Below are positions 1 to 9,273 of a DNA stretch of 64,000 nucleotides, piece after piece. Within the stretch, counting starts at the first letter, position 1. Every line of letters begins with the position of its first letter. The notes under the pieces were generated by a model. It saw only the letters and a list, made by a program, of their open reading frames with translations, made no database searches and was not told the origin of the DNA. Source of the stretch: Flavobacterium noncentrifugens (GTDB lineage: Bacteria > Bacteroidota > Bacteroidia > Flavobacteriales > Flavobacteriaceae); assembly GCF_900100375.1 (NCBI RefSeq), contig NZ_FNEZ01000001.1:434001-498000 (forward strand). The letters run 5' to 3'. The position numbers were made by a program, and so were the translations under genes.

Positions 1-1
1 A

Positions 2-38
2 GCCAGTTCAGCTAGAGCCTCGGGTGGCGGTTTTTTTT
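2..38 (+). terminator. possible terminator tail at the window edge
   Basis: A short GCCA/TGGC pairing (2-5 with 25-28) is followed by an eight-T run. It could be the terminator of a gene lying to the left of the window. The stem is weak and may extend outside the visible sequence, so the call is tentative. Confidence 0.3.
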
Positions 39-45
39 CTTATTA

Positions 46-127
46 GGAGCTGTTTCCGGCTATGCGTTTCAATCTTTTGTTTCACTGCGTTACACAAAAG
101 GATTTCCACTGCTATCCGGGCTAGGGC
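46..127 (+). repeat. dispersed structured repeat, copy 1
   Basis: This is one of five copies in the window of an imperfect palindrome of about 80 bp. It begins GGAGCTGTTTCCGG and ends CCGGGCTAGGGC. An inner stem pairs AATCTTTT with AAAAGGATT, and the loop carries CACTGCGTTAC. It lies just beyond the 3' end of the DoxX gene. The other copies are at 18284, 20960, 30674 and 37821. It may be the Flavo-1 RNA motif, but that is recall and not a search result. Confidence 0.75.
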
Positions 128-182
128 TTTTCGTTCCAAAATAAGCCGCTGATTAAAATCCCAAATGAATCGCAATATTTAT

Positions 183-210
183 TCATCCGCTAATTGACTA
201 ACTATCTAAT
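183..210 (-). repeat. 3'-end phrase repeat containing the DoxX stop codon
   Basis: On the minus strand the sequence ATTAGATAGTT (200-210) is followed by ATTAGCGGATGA (183-194). Both blocks recur at the 3' end of pbpC (732-742 and 707-718). The TAG stop of the DoxX gene lies inside the first block. Confidence 0.6.
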
Positions 211-667
211 TCCTTCTCTTCGCAAGATAGTTATCAATACTATAAGCAGGCGAAATCGTACTTAGAAGAAACGAAGCTACCGCAGCCGTAAAAACCGAAT
301 AATCCAACGGCGTTTTAATCCCAAAACTAAAAGTCATCGCCAGGGCAAAACCCAAAAGCAACAATCCCGAAGCCATCGAAATATACTTTAACCGATAACC
401 CACAATCAGCAACACCGGTAAAATAATTTCGAGAACCGTTGCCGCAATAGCTAAAAATCCGCCCCATTGCTGCGGCAGAAAACCAACAACACTATTCGTG
501 TAATTCACAAAATTCTCCCAGTTTCCCCAAGCTATTCCAGTTGTTCCCGGCGCGCCCCAATACCCAAAACGATCGCTCACCGCCGACAAATAAGACGCCG
601 AAAGCGCCAGCCTCAAGAACAATTGAAATTGCTTTTCCATAAAATATTTTTTTAAAAAGTTCAGCAT
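206..667 (-). CDS. DoxX family inner-membrane protein
   Basis: This is a 153-residue hydrophobic protein with about four predicted membrane segments. It has the DoxX layout: an N-terminal helix with an LRLALSASYLSAVSDRFG stretch, then three further helices with a short polar tail ending KRRN. DoxX-like proteins are small membrane proteins tied in some bacteria to quinone or thiol redox chemistry, but no specific role can be read here. The ATG at 667 is used; a second Met at residue 10 is an alternative start. The gene is the last of a minus-strand run, 70 bp downstream of pbpC, and its stop codon lies in a repeated phrase shared with the pbpC 3' end. Confidence 0.8.
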   Translation of the reverse strand: MLNFLKKYFMEKQFQLFLRLALSASYLSAVSDRFGYWGAPGTTGIAWGNWENFVNYTNSVVGFLPQQWGGFLAIAATVLEIILPVLLIVGYRLKYISMASGLLLLGFALAMTFSFGIKTPLDYSVFTAAVASFLLSTISPAYSIDNYLAKRRN

Positions 668-706
668 TATTTAGTTCAAAAACTTAATCTGCTTCAAGAA
701 ATTCGC

Positions 707-742
707 TCATCCGCTAATGAACTCATTCGCCAATTATCTAAT
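707..742 (-). repeat. 3'-end phrase repeat containing the pbpC stop codon
   Basis: The minus strand reads ATTAGATAATT (732-742), then ATTAGCGGATGA (707-718), matching the phrase at the DoxX 3' end. The TAG that ends pbpC (738-740) is within the first block. Confidence 0.6.
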
Positions 743-3119
743 CATCTTCCCTAAAAACCTCAATTTTCCTCCGGATCTCATTCCCAAATTCATCCACAAC
801 CGTGACATCATGCACCCCAGCCGCAACATCAATCGGCATTTCATGAAAAGTCTTGGTTGTTCCTTTATAAACTTTATCTACATACCAAAACAATTGTGTT
901 TCGCGTTGCGAATGTGCCACTTTCAAAATCACAGGCTGCACTTCGCTGTTAAAATCCTTAGTCAGATAAATTTTAGCATTCGCTTTCGGATAAATAAAAT
1001 CCATAGTTGCCGTCTGTGTTCCGGCACAATCATCCCGAAACGGTGGCAAAACCTGGTATTCGATATGCTGGCTTTTATAATACCATTCCATCACCGGCGG
1101 TAAAACAAACCAGGTTTTTGTCACCATATTTTCTACGTTTTCACAACTGCTGTTGACCCGGAATTTTCCGGACTGATCCAAATGAACGATTTTATGATAC
1201 GGACAAATCGATGTTGTTTTTCCCTTCAAAGAAATAAACTGTTTGATTTTCGGGCAATTTTCCTGCGCCAGATGGCCGCTTAAAGCGCAGACTTCGACTT
1301 CTTCAAGATCGTTTAACGGTGCCGCAAACCAACCGCTTCTCGGCAGTAAATTAAAAACATCAAACAAGATTGGCGCAGCACTCGAAACACCGGTTAATGT
1401 TGGCCTGCCCTCGCCCGATGCATTTCCTACCCAAATGCCAACGACATATCGCGAATTCGTTCCGATTGCCCACGCATCGCGATTCCCGAAACTCGTTCCG
1501 GTTTTCCATGCAATTTTAAGCGAACTGTCATAAAACTTCCAAGCTTCGTCGCCTTCGGGACGGTTGACTTGTTCCATCGCGTTGTAGGTCAGCCAAATTG
1601 AACCCGCGCCCAGAATCGTTTTCTGGTAACTTTCTTTTCCAAAATCGGATTTGAAATCCTCCAGATAATTGAGTTCGGCAAATTCTTTCGTCCGGTATTT
1701 TCCTTCATGCGCATTGAAATAATCCACGGTTGATGACAATCCGGCATAAGTCCGGCACAAATCCCACAAATTGCTTTCAGCGCCGCCTAAAATCAGCGAC
1801 AGGCCATAATGATCCGGGGATTTTGAAATGTCTCTGAGTTTAAATTTCTGCAATTCTTCATAAAATTTATTCACGCCAAAATCTTGCAGCATCAACACTG
1901 CGGGAATGTTCAGCGACCGCGACAATGCGCGGTGCGCCGGAACCGCGCCATCAAAAGTCAGATTGAAATTTTGTGGCGTATAACCTGAGATCTGCGTCGG
2001 TACATCGGCGACTAAAGTGTTCGGTAATAATTCACCTTCATCGAGCATTGCCGCATACAACAGCGGTTTTAAAATACTTCCCGTACTACGCGGCGCACCA
2101 ACAATATCAACATCTTTCTGGTGGTTTTCATCGGTTGGCGCATTGCCTACATAACCCATGATGTTGCGGTTTTGAACATCAATTACAACAATTGAAAGGT
2201 TGTGTACTTCGTTTTGTTTGTACTGATTGTAGTAATATTTTGCGATTTGGTTCACACGATTTTGCAGAGCGATCTGAACAGTTGTTTTGATGCGTTTGCC
2301 TTCGTGGCTTTTCGCAATCCGCTGGAGCAAATGTGGCGCAATCTGAGGAAGATCATAAGGTTTTTGCGGTAGAGGCTCGGCAATTGAAAGTTCATAAGTT
2401 TGTTTGTCAATGACATGTTCCTGATGCAGTTTCAACAGCAATCTGTCGCGTTTCAACCGCAATTTCAATTGGTTTTTTCCTGGATAAATCAGGCTCGGCG
2501 CATTCGGTAAAACTGCTAAAGTGGCACTTTCCGCCCACGACAATTGATGCGATTGCACGCCAAAATACCGCCACGAAGCCATTTCCAAACCAACGACATT
2601 TCCGCCGAAAGGCGCATGTGCAGCATAAAAATCGAGAATTTTATCTTTGGAACATCGCAATTCCAATCGGGTTGCCAGAATCATTTCTACCGCTTTTTCA
2701 AAATACGTGCGTTTTTTTCCTTTCCGCGACAAGCGAATGACTTGCTGTGTCAGTGTACTGCCGCCGCGAACGACTTTTCCTGCCGCACTGTTTTGCTTGG
2801 CCGCATTGAACATTGCGACTGGATTAAAACCCGGATGTTTGTAAAAATGCTGGTCTTCAAAATACACAATGCATTTGCGGAATTTCTCGGGAATGCTGTC
2901 CTGCGCCGGAAACCGCCATTGGCCGTCGCGAGCAATTTTAGCGCCAAGCAGTTCACCTTCGGAACTTTCAATTACAGTAGCATAAGGCTCATCAAACAAC
3001 GTCCGCGGAAGCGAAAAATAATAAACCAAAAGCAGTAATAAGGCGATGCTGCTCTTGATTTTATTGCTTTTTATCCATTCGAAAATGCGTTTATAACACG
3101 TGATTATTTTGGTTTTCAC
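738..3119 (-). CDS. pbpC: penicillin-binding protein 1C (bifunctional transglycosylase/transpeptidase)
   Basis: This 793-residue inner-membrane enzyme polymerises and cross-links peptidoglycan. After a membrane anchor (about 24-37) comes a GT51 transglycosylase domain with catalytic E88 in the EDQHF motif and RGGSTLTQQ at 118-126. A transpeptidase domain follows with SxxK at S348-K351, SLN at 402-404 and KTGT at 539-542. The C-terminal part, from about residue 620, fits the BiPBP_C region usual in PBP1C. All catalytic motifs are intact. The start codon is GTG, in frame 9 bp after the stop of the alpha-2-macroglobulin gene; no ATG occurs before residue 146. The pairing of alpha-2-macroglobulin and pbpC is a widely conserved operon thought to protect and repair the envelope. 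Confidence 0.95.
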   Translation of the reverse strand: MKTKIITCYKRIFEWIKSNKIKSSIALLLLLVYYFSLPRTLFDEPYATVIESSEGELLGAKIARDGQWRFPAQDSIPEKFRKCIVYFEDQHFYKHPGFNPVAMFNAAKQNSAAGKVVRGGSTLTQQVIRLSRKGKKRTYFEKAVEMILATRLELRCSKDKILDFYAAHAPFGGNVVGLEMASWRYFGVQSHQLSWAESATLAVLPNAPSLIYPGKNQLKLRLKRDRLLLKLHQEHVIDKQTYELSIAEPLPQKPYDLPQIAPHLLQRIAKSHEGKRIKTTVQIALQNRVNQIAKYYYNQYKQNEVHNLSIVVIDVQNRNIMGYVGNAPTDENHQKDVDIVGAPRSTGSILKPLLYAAMLDEGELLPNTLVADVPTQISGYTPQNFNLTFDGAVPAHRALSRSLNIPAVLMLQDFGVNKFYEELQKFKLRDISKSPDHYGLSLILGGAESNLWDLCRTYAGLSSTVDYFNAHEGKYRTKEFAELNYLEDFKSDFGKESYQKTILGAGSIWLTYNAMEQVNRPEGDEAWKFYDSSLKIAWKTGTSFGNRDAWAIGTNSRYVVGIWVGNASGEGRPTLTGVSSAAPILFDVFNLLPRSGWFAAPLNDLEEVEVCALSGHLAQENCPKIKQFISLKGKTTSICPYHKIVHLDQSGKFRVNSSCENVENMVTKTWFVLPPVMEWYYKSQHIEYQVLPPFRDDCAGTQTATMDFIYPKANAKIYLTKDFNSEVQPVILKVAHSQRETQLFWYVDKVYKGTTKTFHEMPIDVAAGVHDVTVVDEFGNEIRRKIEVFREDD

Positions 3120-3128
3120 GACTTCGGC

Positions 3129-6100
3129 TTATTTAACAACGGCGGTCCATTGTCCTTTTGTGCGCGCTAAAAACGTGTGGTCATACATCGCTTCACATTG
3201 CAATCCCGGCAAATAATAGTTTCCAAGATAGGATGCATTCAGCAGTACGCGAAACGTTTTCGTTTCATTCGCCTTGAGCGTAAAATAGAAATTGGTACGG
3301 TCGTCACGAATGTCGATATAATCGGCTGAATTGTTTGTCGCGTCGCCATAATCGGTAAAACGTGTGTTGACGATTTCATATCCGGACGGTAGAATTTGGG
3401 TCAATGCTACGTTTTCCACATTTTCGTTTTTCTGGTTTCGGATCGTGACTTCAGCGACAAATTCGGTTCCCTGTTTCATGTTTGTCACATTTAGAATATT
3501 GCCTTTCCGGTCTTTGAAAACGACATTTGCAGACAAATTGCTTTGCATCGGCTGTTCTTTCCCGACAGGTAAAATTCCAGTATTCAATATTCGGACATAA
3601 AGCGTATTGTTTTTGTTGTTTTTGATCGAAATCCCGTTTGCTCCGGATTTAATCACCAAATTTCTATCGGCGAAAGCCTTTGAAGTTGTTACATTTTCAG
3701 ATTTTCCATCTTTAGCATATTGGATATCAATGCCTTTACTTCCATTGAATAAGGCAAATTTAGACATTGCATACAGGCAATACGCTGTCGTTTGCGTGCT
3801 CATCCAGTCGTTGCCCGACATTTGTTTCGCCAATTTGATCGCCATTTGAAAAGCCTGCTGCTTTTGCCCCGAAAGAATCAACGTTTCCAATGCCATCGCG
3901 CGGTTTCGATCAGATGAACCGTAATAGTAATACGAATACGGACTATTAATTTCATCGATCTGGCTTTTTGCAAGCAATGCCTGCCCGGCCGCTTTTTGCC
4001 CTGCCAAAACATAAGCGGCAGACAAACGCAGTTTGCTTTCATTTGAAATGCCGCTGGTTTCACGCAACCGGTTCATTGACGATAAATCCGGGAAACCAGC
4101 TAAAGCCAATGTATACAAGCGATACGCCTGTGCCAGATCGTTGCCATATTGTTGGTAAAAACGCCAGGATTTGGCTTCTTTTTGTTGGTATGAAATCCAT
4201 TTTGATTTGAAATTGATGGGCAAAACATAGCCTTTTTTCTCGGCTTCGATCAAAAAATGCCCGGCATAAGAAGTGCCCCAGTCGTCGGCATTACCGTTAC
4301 CAGGCCAGTATGAAAATCCGCCATTTGCAAGTTGGAAACCGCCCAGTCTGTTAATTCCGGCAGTCACATTTTTTTGGATATTTTCTTTTCTGAAAGCATC
4401 AATATCTGCAATGTCATTTAAAAACAACTGCGGGAAAACCGAAGAAGTCGTTTGCTCGACACAGCCGTGCGGATAAGAAATCAGGTAATCCAATCTTCTG
4501 TTCAAATCGATCGTTGGCATAGACGACACTTCGAGTTTGGCTTTGTTGCTTCCTGCGACTCCGAACGTTTGCCATGAAATGGTTTTGCTGCTGTTAGGTT
4601 CCAAAATCACATCTTTATAAGCATATGTCACCGGATTTGGATTGGTCATATCGATCTCGACATCATAAGTCGATTTCTGGCTTCCGGAAGTGGCGATAAT
4701 TTGCACTTTCCCGATTCCTGTCTGGCTGCCGACTTCAAGATTGAAATACGCCATTTTTTCGTCAGGCTGTGTGAATGTGAGGTTTTGCGTCGCAGCGCCA
4801 ATGACTTTCAGTCCGTTATTGGTCTTGATCTGAACCGACACCTTTTTGATGTTATTTTCCATTGCAAAAACCGTTACCGGAATGGTTACGCGTTCCGACG
4901 GAGAGATTTTTCTCGGCAATGAAGCCAGAACCATCAGCGGGCTTTTCACAGGAGTGGCTTTTTCTACACTTCCGTAAGCACTCGAATTCGCATCGGCTGC
5001 AACGACCATTGTACGCACCGAACCAACATATTTTGGCAGTTTTAAAGTATGTGTTTTGGATGCGCCTTTTTCGAGTTTGAATGGGCCATAATACAAAACT
5101 ACAGGCTTGAAGCGGTTGGCTTTTTTGGCTTTTCCGCCACCCAGATCCTGATCGCCTCCAATAGAAAAAATCTGGCTGACTTTTCCGCCATAAGCGCCAA
5201 TGACATCGTCATAAATATCCCAGGTTTTAACGCCCAAAGCTTCACGTGAATAAAAACTATCCCAGGCATTTGGCGTTTTGAATCGGGTTAAATCGAGCAA
5301 ACCTTCATCGACAACTGCAATCGTGTAGGTCATGGCTTTTCCGTTTTGTTCATTAACTTTCACGGCAAATGGCTGTTCTGGTTTGAGCACATCGGGCATT
5401 GAAATTTTAGGTTGCAGGATCGAATTTTTATCGATGACTTCGATGGGCACAATTCCGTACAAACGAATTGGCGAATCGTTTTTAGAACTCGCGTGCGGCT
5501 GCAATAAGGTAATATTGAAATAGATGTTTGGTGCCATGGCGGAAGTAATCGGGATTTCGACTTTGGTTTCTCCTTTTTGAGTTTTTGCCCAAAATGTCTG
5601 CACGACTTTCGATCCGTTTTCAACAGAAATCAATGCGCGCCCGCCTTCGCTTGACGGAAAAGAAATTTTGGCTTTTTCGCCGACTGCATAATTCTTTTTA
5701 TCTGTGGAAAACACCAGCATTGTGGCAGTCGATGCATCTGTATTTCGTGTTTTTCCAGACCAATATGGATAATCGATCAGGACGGTTTGCGCTGTTGCGT
5801 GCCCGCCTTCGGTATCAGATACCCGAATTAAATACCTACCCCATTGTTCGTCAGTAACGGCAAATTGAACCGCTGCTTTTCCTGACGCATCGGTGTTTAC
5901 AACAAATGTTTTAAATGCAACCGTGGCATTTGAAGAATTGTAATTTGTAAAATCATCGGCTTGGCCGTCCCACCACCAGCGCCATTCGGTTTTGTAGACT
6001 TTGACTTCGAGGTTTTTGACCGATTTTGGCTTTCCCTTTTCATCGACGGAAACAATGTCGAAACGATTCATTTTTCGAGTTTCGAGCATGCCGTATTTAT

Positions 6101-8627
6101 TGACTTCGGGTGTTTTGATTCCGACATAAGTCGTATAAGGCGAATAAGTCGTCGCCATCACATCGGTACTGAAATCGCCGCCTTCTTCATAGACTTTTGT
6201 GATGAAAGCCGCTTTGAGCATTCCGGGCGCTTCTTCATCGAGTTTTGGGTCGATCGGAACGGATGCTTTTCCATTGGCATCGAGTTTTCCAGAGAAAATA
6301 TTAATTTCTTCTGTGCTGAATTTCCGAACCAAATCGTCAAAAACATAATTCGGATAATTTTTAAATGTGGTGGATTGCTGAGAGAATTTGGCCTGCATGT
6401 CGACTTTTAAATCTTTCGCAATCGCACCGTGAAGCCACGTCACTTCAAGGTTTGCCGTGTTCGGGTATTGCGATGACAATACCGCGTTTTTAAAACTATT
6501 CTTGATTTTTAAACGGTTCGGCTTGATGGTTTCGATCTTGATGTTTTTGTAGAAACGTGCGCCGCCAACGTTAACCATCGCCTCCCAGTTTCCTGTTGGT
6601 GCATCGGAATTTGTTGGAACTACAAATGCATAATGATTTAAATCGGTTGATTTTTTAACGGTTTGATACACGACTTTTCCGTTTGGATCAGACAGGCGAA
6701 ATTTGATTGGATGTGCTGCCGGCAATTTGTTCGCCGCATCATTCAAAATAAACGATAAATACAGATTATCGCCCGGACGCCACACGCCGCGTTCTCCGTA
6801 AATGTAGCCTTTAAGCCCTTTTTGCAGGGTTTCTCCAGACACATCAAAATTGCTGACCGACAGTGAAGTCCCGTCGTCAAGTTTCACATAAGTTGAATTT
6901 TTGCCATCGGTTACAATTGCAAAGTAAGCAAATTTATGGAGTTTGAACGCGACGGTTCCGGTGTTGCTGGTTTTGGCTTCGGCGAGTTTTTGCTGTTGGA
7001 AACAGTATAACGTCACGGTCGCCGCCGAAACCGGCTCGGTCGTTACGATATTGTTTACTGCAAAGAAATACGATTTATTTTCACCGCGTTTTGCGATCAC
7101 GCCAAGATCAGATGCCAGAACATTTGTCCCGATCTTCGTGTTGTAATAATACGAATTCGTACACGGATCCTGGCTTTCACGCCACTGGTAATCATCATAA
7201 TAATAATCTTCATAATAATTGCTGTAATTGACGTCGTTTTCGGCTTCTTCGTCCTGATCGGACGTGTTTTCTTCAGGTTCAGAAACGGCGCATTCGTAAA
7301 GCGAATAGGCTTTTTTGAATGAAAATTCGACTCGGTAAATCGCCCCTGGATCGGGAGAAATGATTTTCGAAAGATCGAGTGCAAACGTGTTGTATTTGCT
7401 GTAATTCAGCAGTGAATTTTTGTGCAAATTCAGTTTGATCTTTGCAACCGGCTGCGACACGCGCTTGAGGTTCTGTGCACCGTTGAGTTCGTTGTCCTGT
7501 AAAAACTGTAGGATATTATTTTTGTAGATTTTATAGACTTTAACGTCAACGGCTTTTAGATTGACCGCTTCAAAATTGAGTTTTAGATTGTTCGAACTTG
7601 GCATGATCGTTCCATTTTTGACGAACCGGATGTTGGGTTTGGTTTGTTCGAATGACACTTTCGTAGCGAAATTTTTCTTCATTTTAAAACCTTCATCGCT
7701 TTGAATGCCTTCAAAAACTTCCAGCAATAAACTTCCTGATAATGGTTCTGCAAAAAACACTTTGAGTACATTTCCCTGCGTGGCATATTTGAGATTATCG
7801 GTTTTCTCAACGGCAACCAAACCTTTGAAATCCTGGTTTTTCTGCAACGGATCGGAGAAATTGATCAGTAAAGTCTGGTTGTTTGCATCGGGAACTTCGA
7901 CGTTTACGATCTTGAAATTATCTTTTCCAGCAATTGGAAAACTGATTTTTCCTTTTTGCTCCATATTGGCATCATCGCCGTCGTAAGCAATTTCGATTGT
8001 TGTGTCTTCGCTGAATCTTTGGATGCTGTCGACAATGAACTTGAATTCGGTTGGCGAACTCAGCGATTTGTCGAATTTGATCTTAAGGTTTTTGTCTTTT
8101 TGGGTCGCAGAAACGAGTTTTTGGGCTGTAGCCAAATCCATGTTGTCGGCGGTTTTAAGGATACAATTCAGATATTGGAAATTCTTGTCATACGACTGGA
8201 TATCGGCAGTGGAAATTTGGAAATCCTGTTTGATGGTTTTAACCGTGAAACGAAAATCGGATAATTTTTCAGGTGTTTTGATCAGTTTGGACAAATGAAA
8301 CGTGACCTGATATTCGGTATTCTGGTCGAGTTTTTTCTCTGGAATAAACGCTACAGTATTGCTTGAAAGCGCAATGATTTTCCCATCTGCAGAAGGCGAA
8401 ATATCAAACAGGCCGTTGTCTAAAACCTCATTGGCTTTCCATTCTTTTTTATCGAAAGCAAGCACAACGCGAATGTCTGATTTTGTAGAAACCATTCCGC
8501 CCGTAAAACCCGAAATGTATTCTTTGAACAATGAAAAATCTGAATTAAATTCAGCCGCTGTTTTTTTATTGCAGGACTGGAACAGCACGATTGCAAAACA
8601 TGCGCAAACAAACAATTTTGTTTTCAT
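3129..8627 (-). CDS. bacterial alpha-2-macroglobulin, lipoprotein
   Basis: This is a protein of about 1832 residues of the YfhM-type bacterial alpha-2-macroglobulin family. These are periplasmic protease traps made of repeated macroglobulin domains plus a thioester domain. The N-terminus has a lipoprotein signal ending LFQSC, so it should be lipid-anchored. The thioester motif GCVEQ is intact; counted from the ATG at 8627 the Cys is residue 1389 (Cys codon at 4461-4463). A Tyr/Asp/Glu-rich insertion (about residues 450-490) interrupts the N-terminal macroglobulin region. An in-frame TTG lies nine bases upstream, but the ATG opens the proper signal peptide. The gene is cotranscribed with pbpC, 9 bp downstream, consistent with guarding the cell wall when proteases breach the envelope. 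Confidence 0.95.
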   Translation of the reverse strand: MKTKLFVCACFAIVLFQSCNKKTAAEFNSDFSLFKEYISGFTGGMVSTKSDIRVVLAFDKKEWKANEVLDNGLFDISPSADGKIIALSSNTVAFIPEKKLDQNTEYQVTFHLSKLIKTPEKLSDFRFTVKTIKQDFQISTADIQSYDKNFQYLNCILKTADNMDLATAQKLVSATQKDKNLKIKFDKSLSSPTEFKFIVDSIQRFSEDTTIEIAYDGDDANMEQKGKISFPIAGKDNFKIVNVEVPDANNQTLLINFSDPLQKNQDFKGLVAVEKTDNLKYATQGNVLKVFFAEPLSGSLLLEVFEGIQSDEGFKMKKNFATKVSFEQTKPNIRFVKNGTIMPSSNNLKLNFEAVNLKAVDVKVYKIYKNNILQFLQDNELNGAQNLKRVSQPVAKIKLNLHKNSLLNYSKYNTFALDLSKIISPDPGAIYRVEFSFKKAYSLYECAVSEPEENTSDQDEEAENDVNYSNYYEDYYYDDYQWRESQDPCTNSYYYNTKIGTNVLASDLGVIAKRGENKSYFFAVNNIVTTEPVSAATVTLYCFQQQKLAEAKTSNTGTVAFKLHKFAYFAIVTDGKNSTYVKLDDGTSLSVSNFDVSGETLQKGLKGYIYGERGVWRPGDNLYLSFILNDAANKLPAAHPIKFRLSDPNGKVVYQTVKKSTDLNHYAFVVPTNSDAPTGNWEAMVNVGGARFYKNIKIETIKPNRLKIKNSFKNAVLSSQYPNTANLEVTWLHGAIAKDLKVDMQAKFSQQSTTFKNYPNYVFDDLVRKFSTEEINIFSGKLDANGKASVPIDPKLDEEAPGMLKAAFITKVYEEGGDFSTDVMATTYSPYTTYVGIKTPEVNKYGMLETRKMNRFDIVSVDEKGKPKSVKNLEVKVYKTEWRWWWDGQADDFTNYNSSNATVAFKTFVVNTDASGKAAVQFAVTDEQWGRYLIRVSDTEGGHATAQTVLIDYPYWSGKTRNTDASTATMLVFSTDKKNYAVGEKAKISFPSSEGGRALISVENGSKVVQTFWAKTQKGETKVEIPITSAMAPNIYFNITLLQPHASSKNDSPIRLYGIVPIEVIDKNSILQPKISMPDVLKPEQPFAVKVNEQNGKAMTYTIAVVDEGLLDLTRFKTPNAWDSFYSREALGVKTWDIYDDVIGAYGGKVSQIFSIGGDQDLGGGKAKKANRFKPVVLYYGPFKLEKGASKTHTLKLPKYVGSVRTMVVAADANSSAYGSVEKATPVKSPLMVLASLPRKISPSERVTIPVTVFAMENNIKKVSVQIKTNNGLKVIGAATQNLTFTQPDEKMAYFNLEVGSQTGIGKVQIIATSGSQKSTYDVEIDMTNPNPVTYAYKDVILEPNSSKTISWQTFGVAGSNKAKLEVSSMPTIDLNRRLDYLISYPHGCVEQTTSSVFPQLFLNDIADIDAFRKENIQKNVTAGINRLGGFQLANGGFSYWPGNGNADDWGTSYAGHFLIEAEKKGYVLPINFKSKWISYQQKEAKSWRFYQQYGNDLAQAYRLYTLALAGFPDLSSMNRLRETSGISNESKLRLSAAYVLAGQKAAGQALLAKSQIDEINSPYSYYYYGSSDRNRAMALETLILSGQKQQAFQMAIKLAKQMSGNDWMSTQTTAYCLYAMSKFALFNGSKGIDIQYAKDGKSENVTTSKAFADRNLVIKSGANGISIKNNKNNTLYVRILNTGILPVGKEQPMQSNLSANVVFKDRKGNILNVTNMKQGTEFVAEVTIRNQKNENVENVALTQILPSGYEIVNTRFTDYGDATNNSADYIDIRDDRTNFYFTLKANETKTFRVLLNASYLGNYYLPGLQCEAMYDHTFLARTKGQWTAVVK

Positions 8628-8826
8628 TGGTATCAAGAATTAATTGGTTACAGAACGGAATTGCGTGTTAATTTAACAGTGCAATAATCCCATAACTATC
8701 GATTTGTAATTTATATTGTACTAAATATACAGTATTTTTTTAAATAATTTTTGGAGGAAAAATCGGTTTAAAAGAAGTAGTAGAAAGATTTGAAAACCGG
8801 GAAAATTATAACCCGGAATATTGGTT

Positions 8827-9270
8827 TTATTTCCTTCTTCGAGCGAAGAATCGCAGCATTAATTCGGCTGATTCCTGTGCCATAATTCCGGAAACTACGG
8901 TTGTTTTAGGGTGAAGCTTTGTTCCCATTGCCGTAAAGCCGCGCTGTTCATCATGGGCACCAAAAACAATTTTTGAGATCTGGCTCCAGTACAAAGCACC
9001 GGCGCACATCTGGCAAGGCTCGAGCGTGACGTAAAGCGTGCAGTCTTTTAAGTATTTCCCTCCCAGGAAATTGGCTGCGGCCGTGATCGATTGCATTTCG
9101 GCATGCGCTGTAACATCGTTTAGCAATTCGGTTAAATTGTGGCTTCGGGCAATGACTTTATTTTGGATGACAATGATGGCACCAACGGGAATTTCGCCTT
9201 TATCGAAAGCTATCTCTGCTTCCTGAAAGGCTTTTTTCATAAAATATTCGTCGGTGAAAATATTTTCCAA
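8827..9270 (-). CDS. tadA: tRNA-specific adenosine-34 deaminase
   Basis: The product converts A34 to inosine in the anticodon of tRNA-Arg(ACG). It is a 147-residue zinc deaminase with HAE at 56-58 and PCxxC at 85-89, both intact. The reading frame opens with TTG directly after the stop of the upstream gene (3 bp gap). The first ATG is ten codons later, but the residues before it (FTDEYFMKKA region) match the usual TadA N-terminus as I recall it, so TTG is the likelier start. It is probably translated from the same mRNA as the delta-60 protein gene. Confidence 0.93.
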   Translation of the reverse strand: MENIFTDEYFMKKAFQEAEIAFDKGEIPVGAIIVIQNKVIARSHNLTELLNDVTAHAEMQSITAAANFLGGKYLKDCTLYVTLEPCQMCAGALYWSQISKIVFGAHDEQRGFTAMGTKLHPKTTVVSGIMAQESAELMLRFFARRRK

Positions 9271-9273
9271 AAC

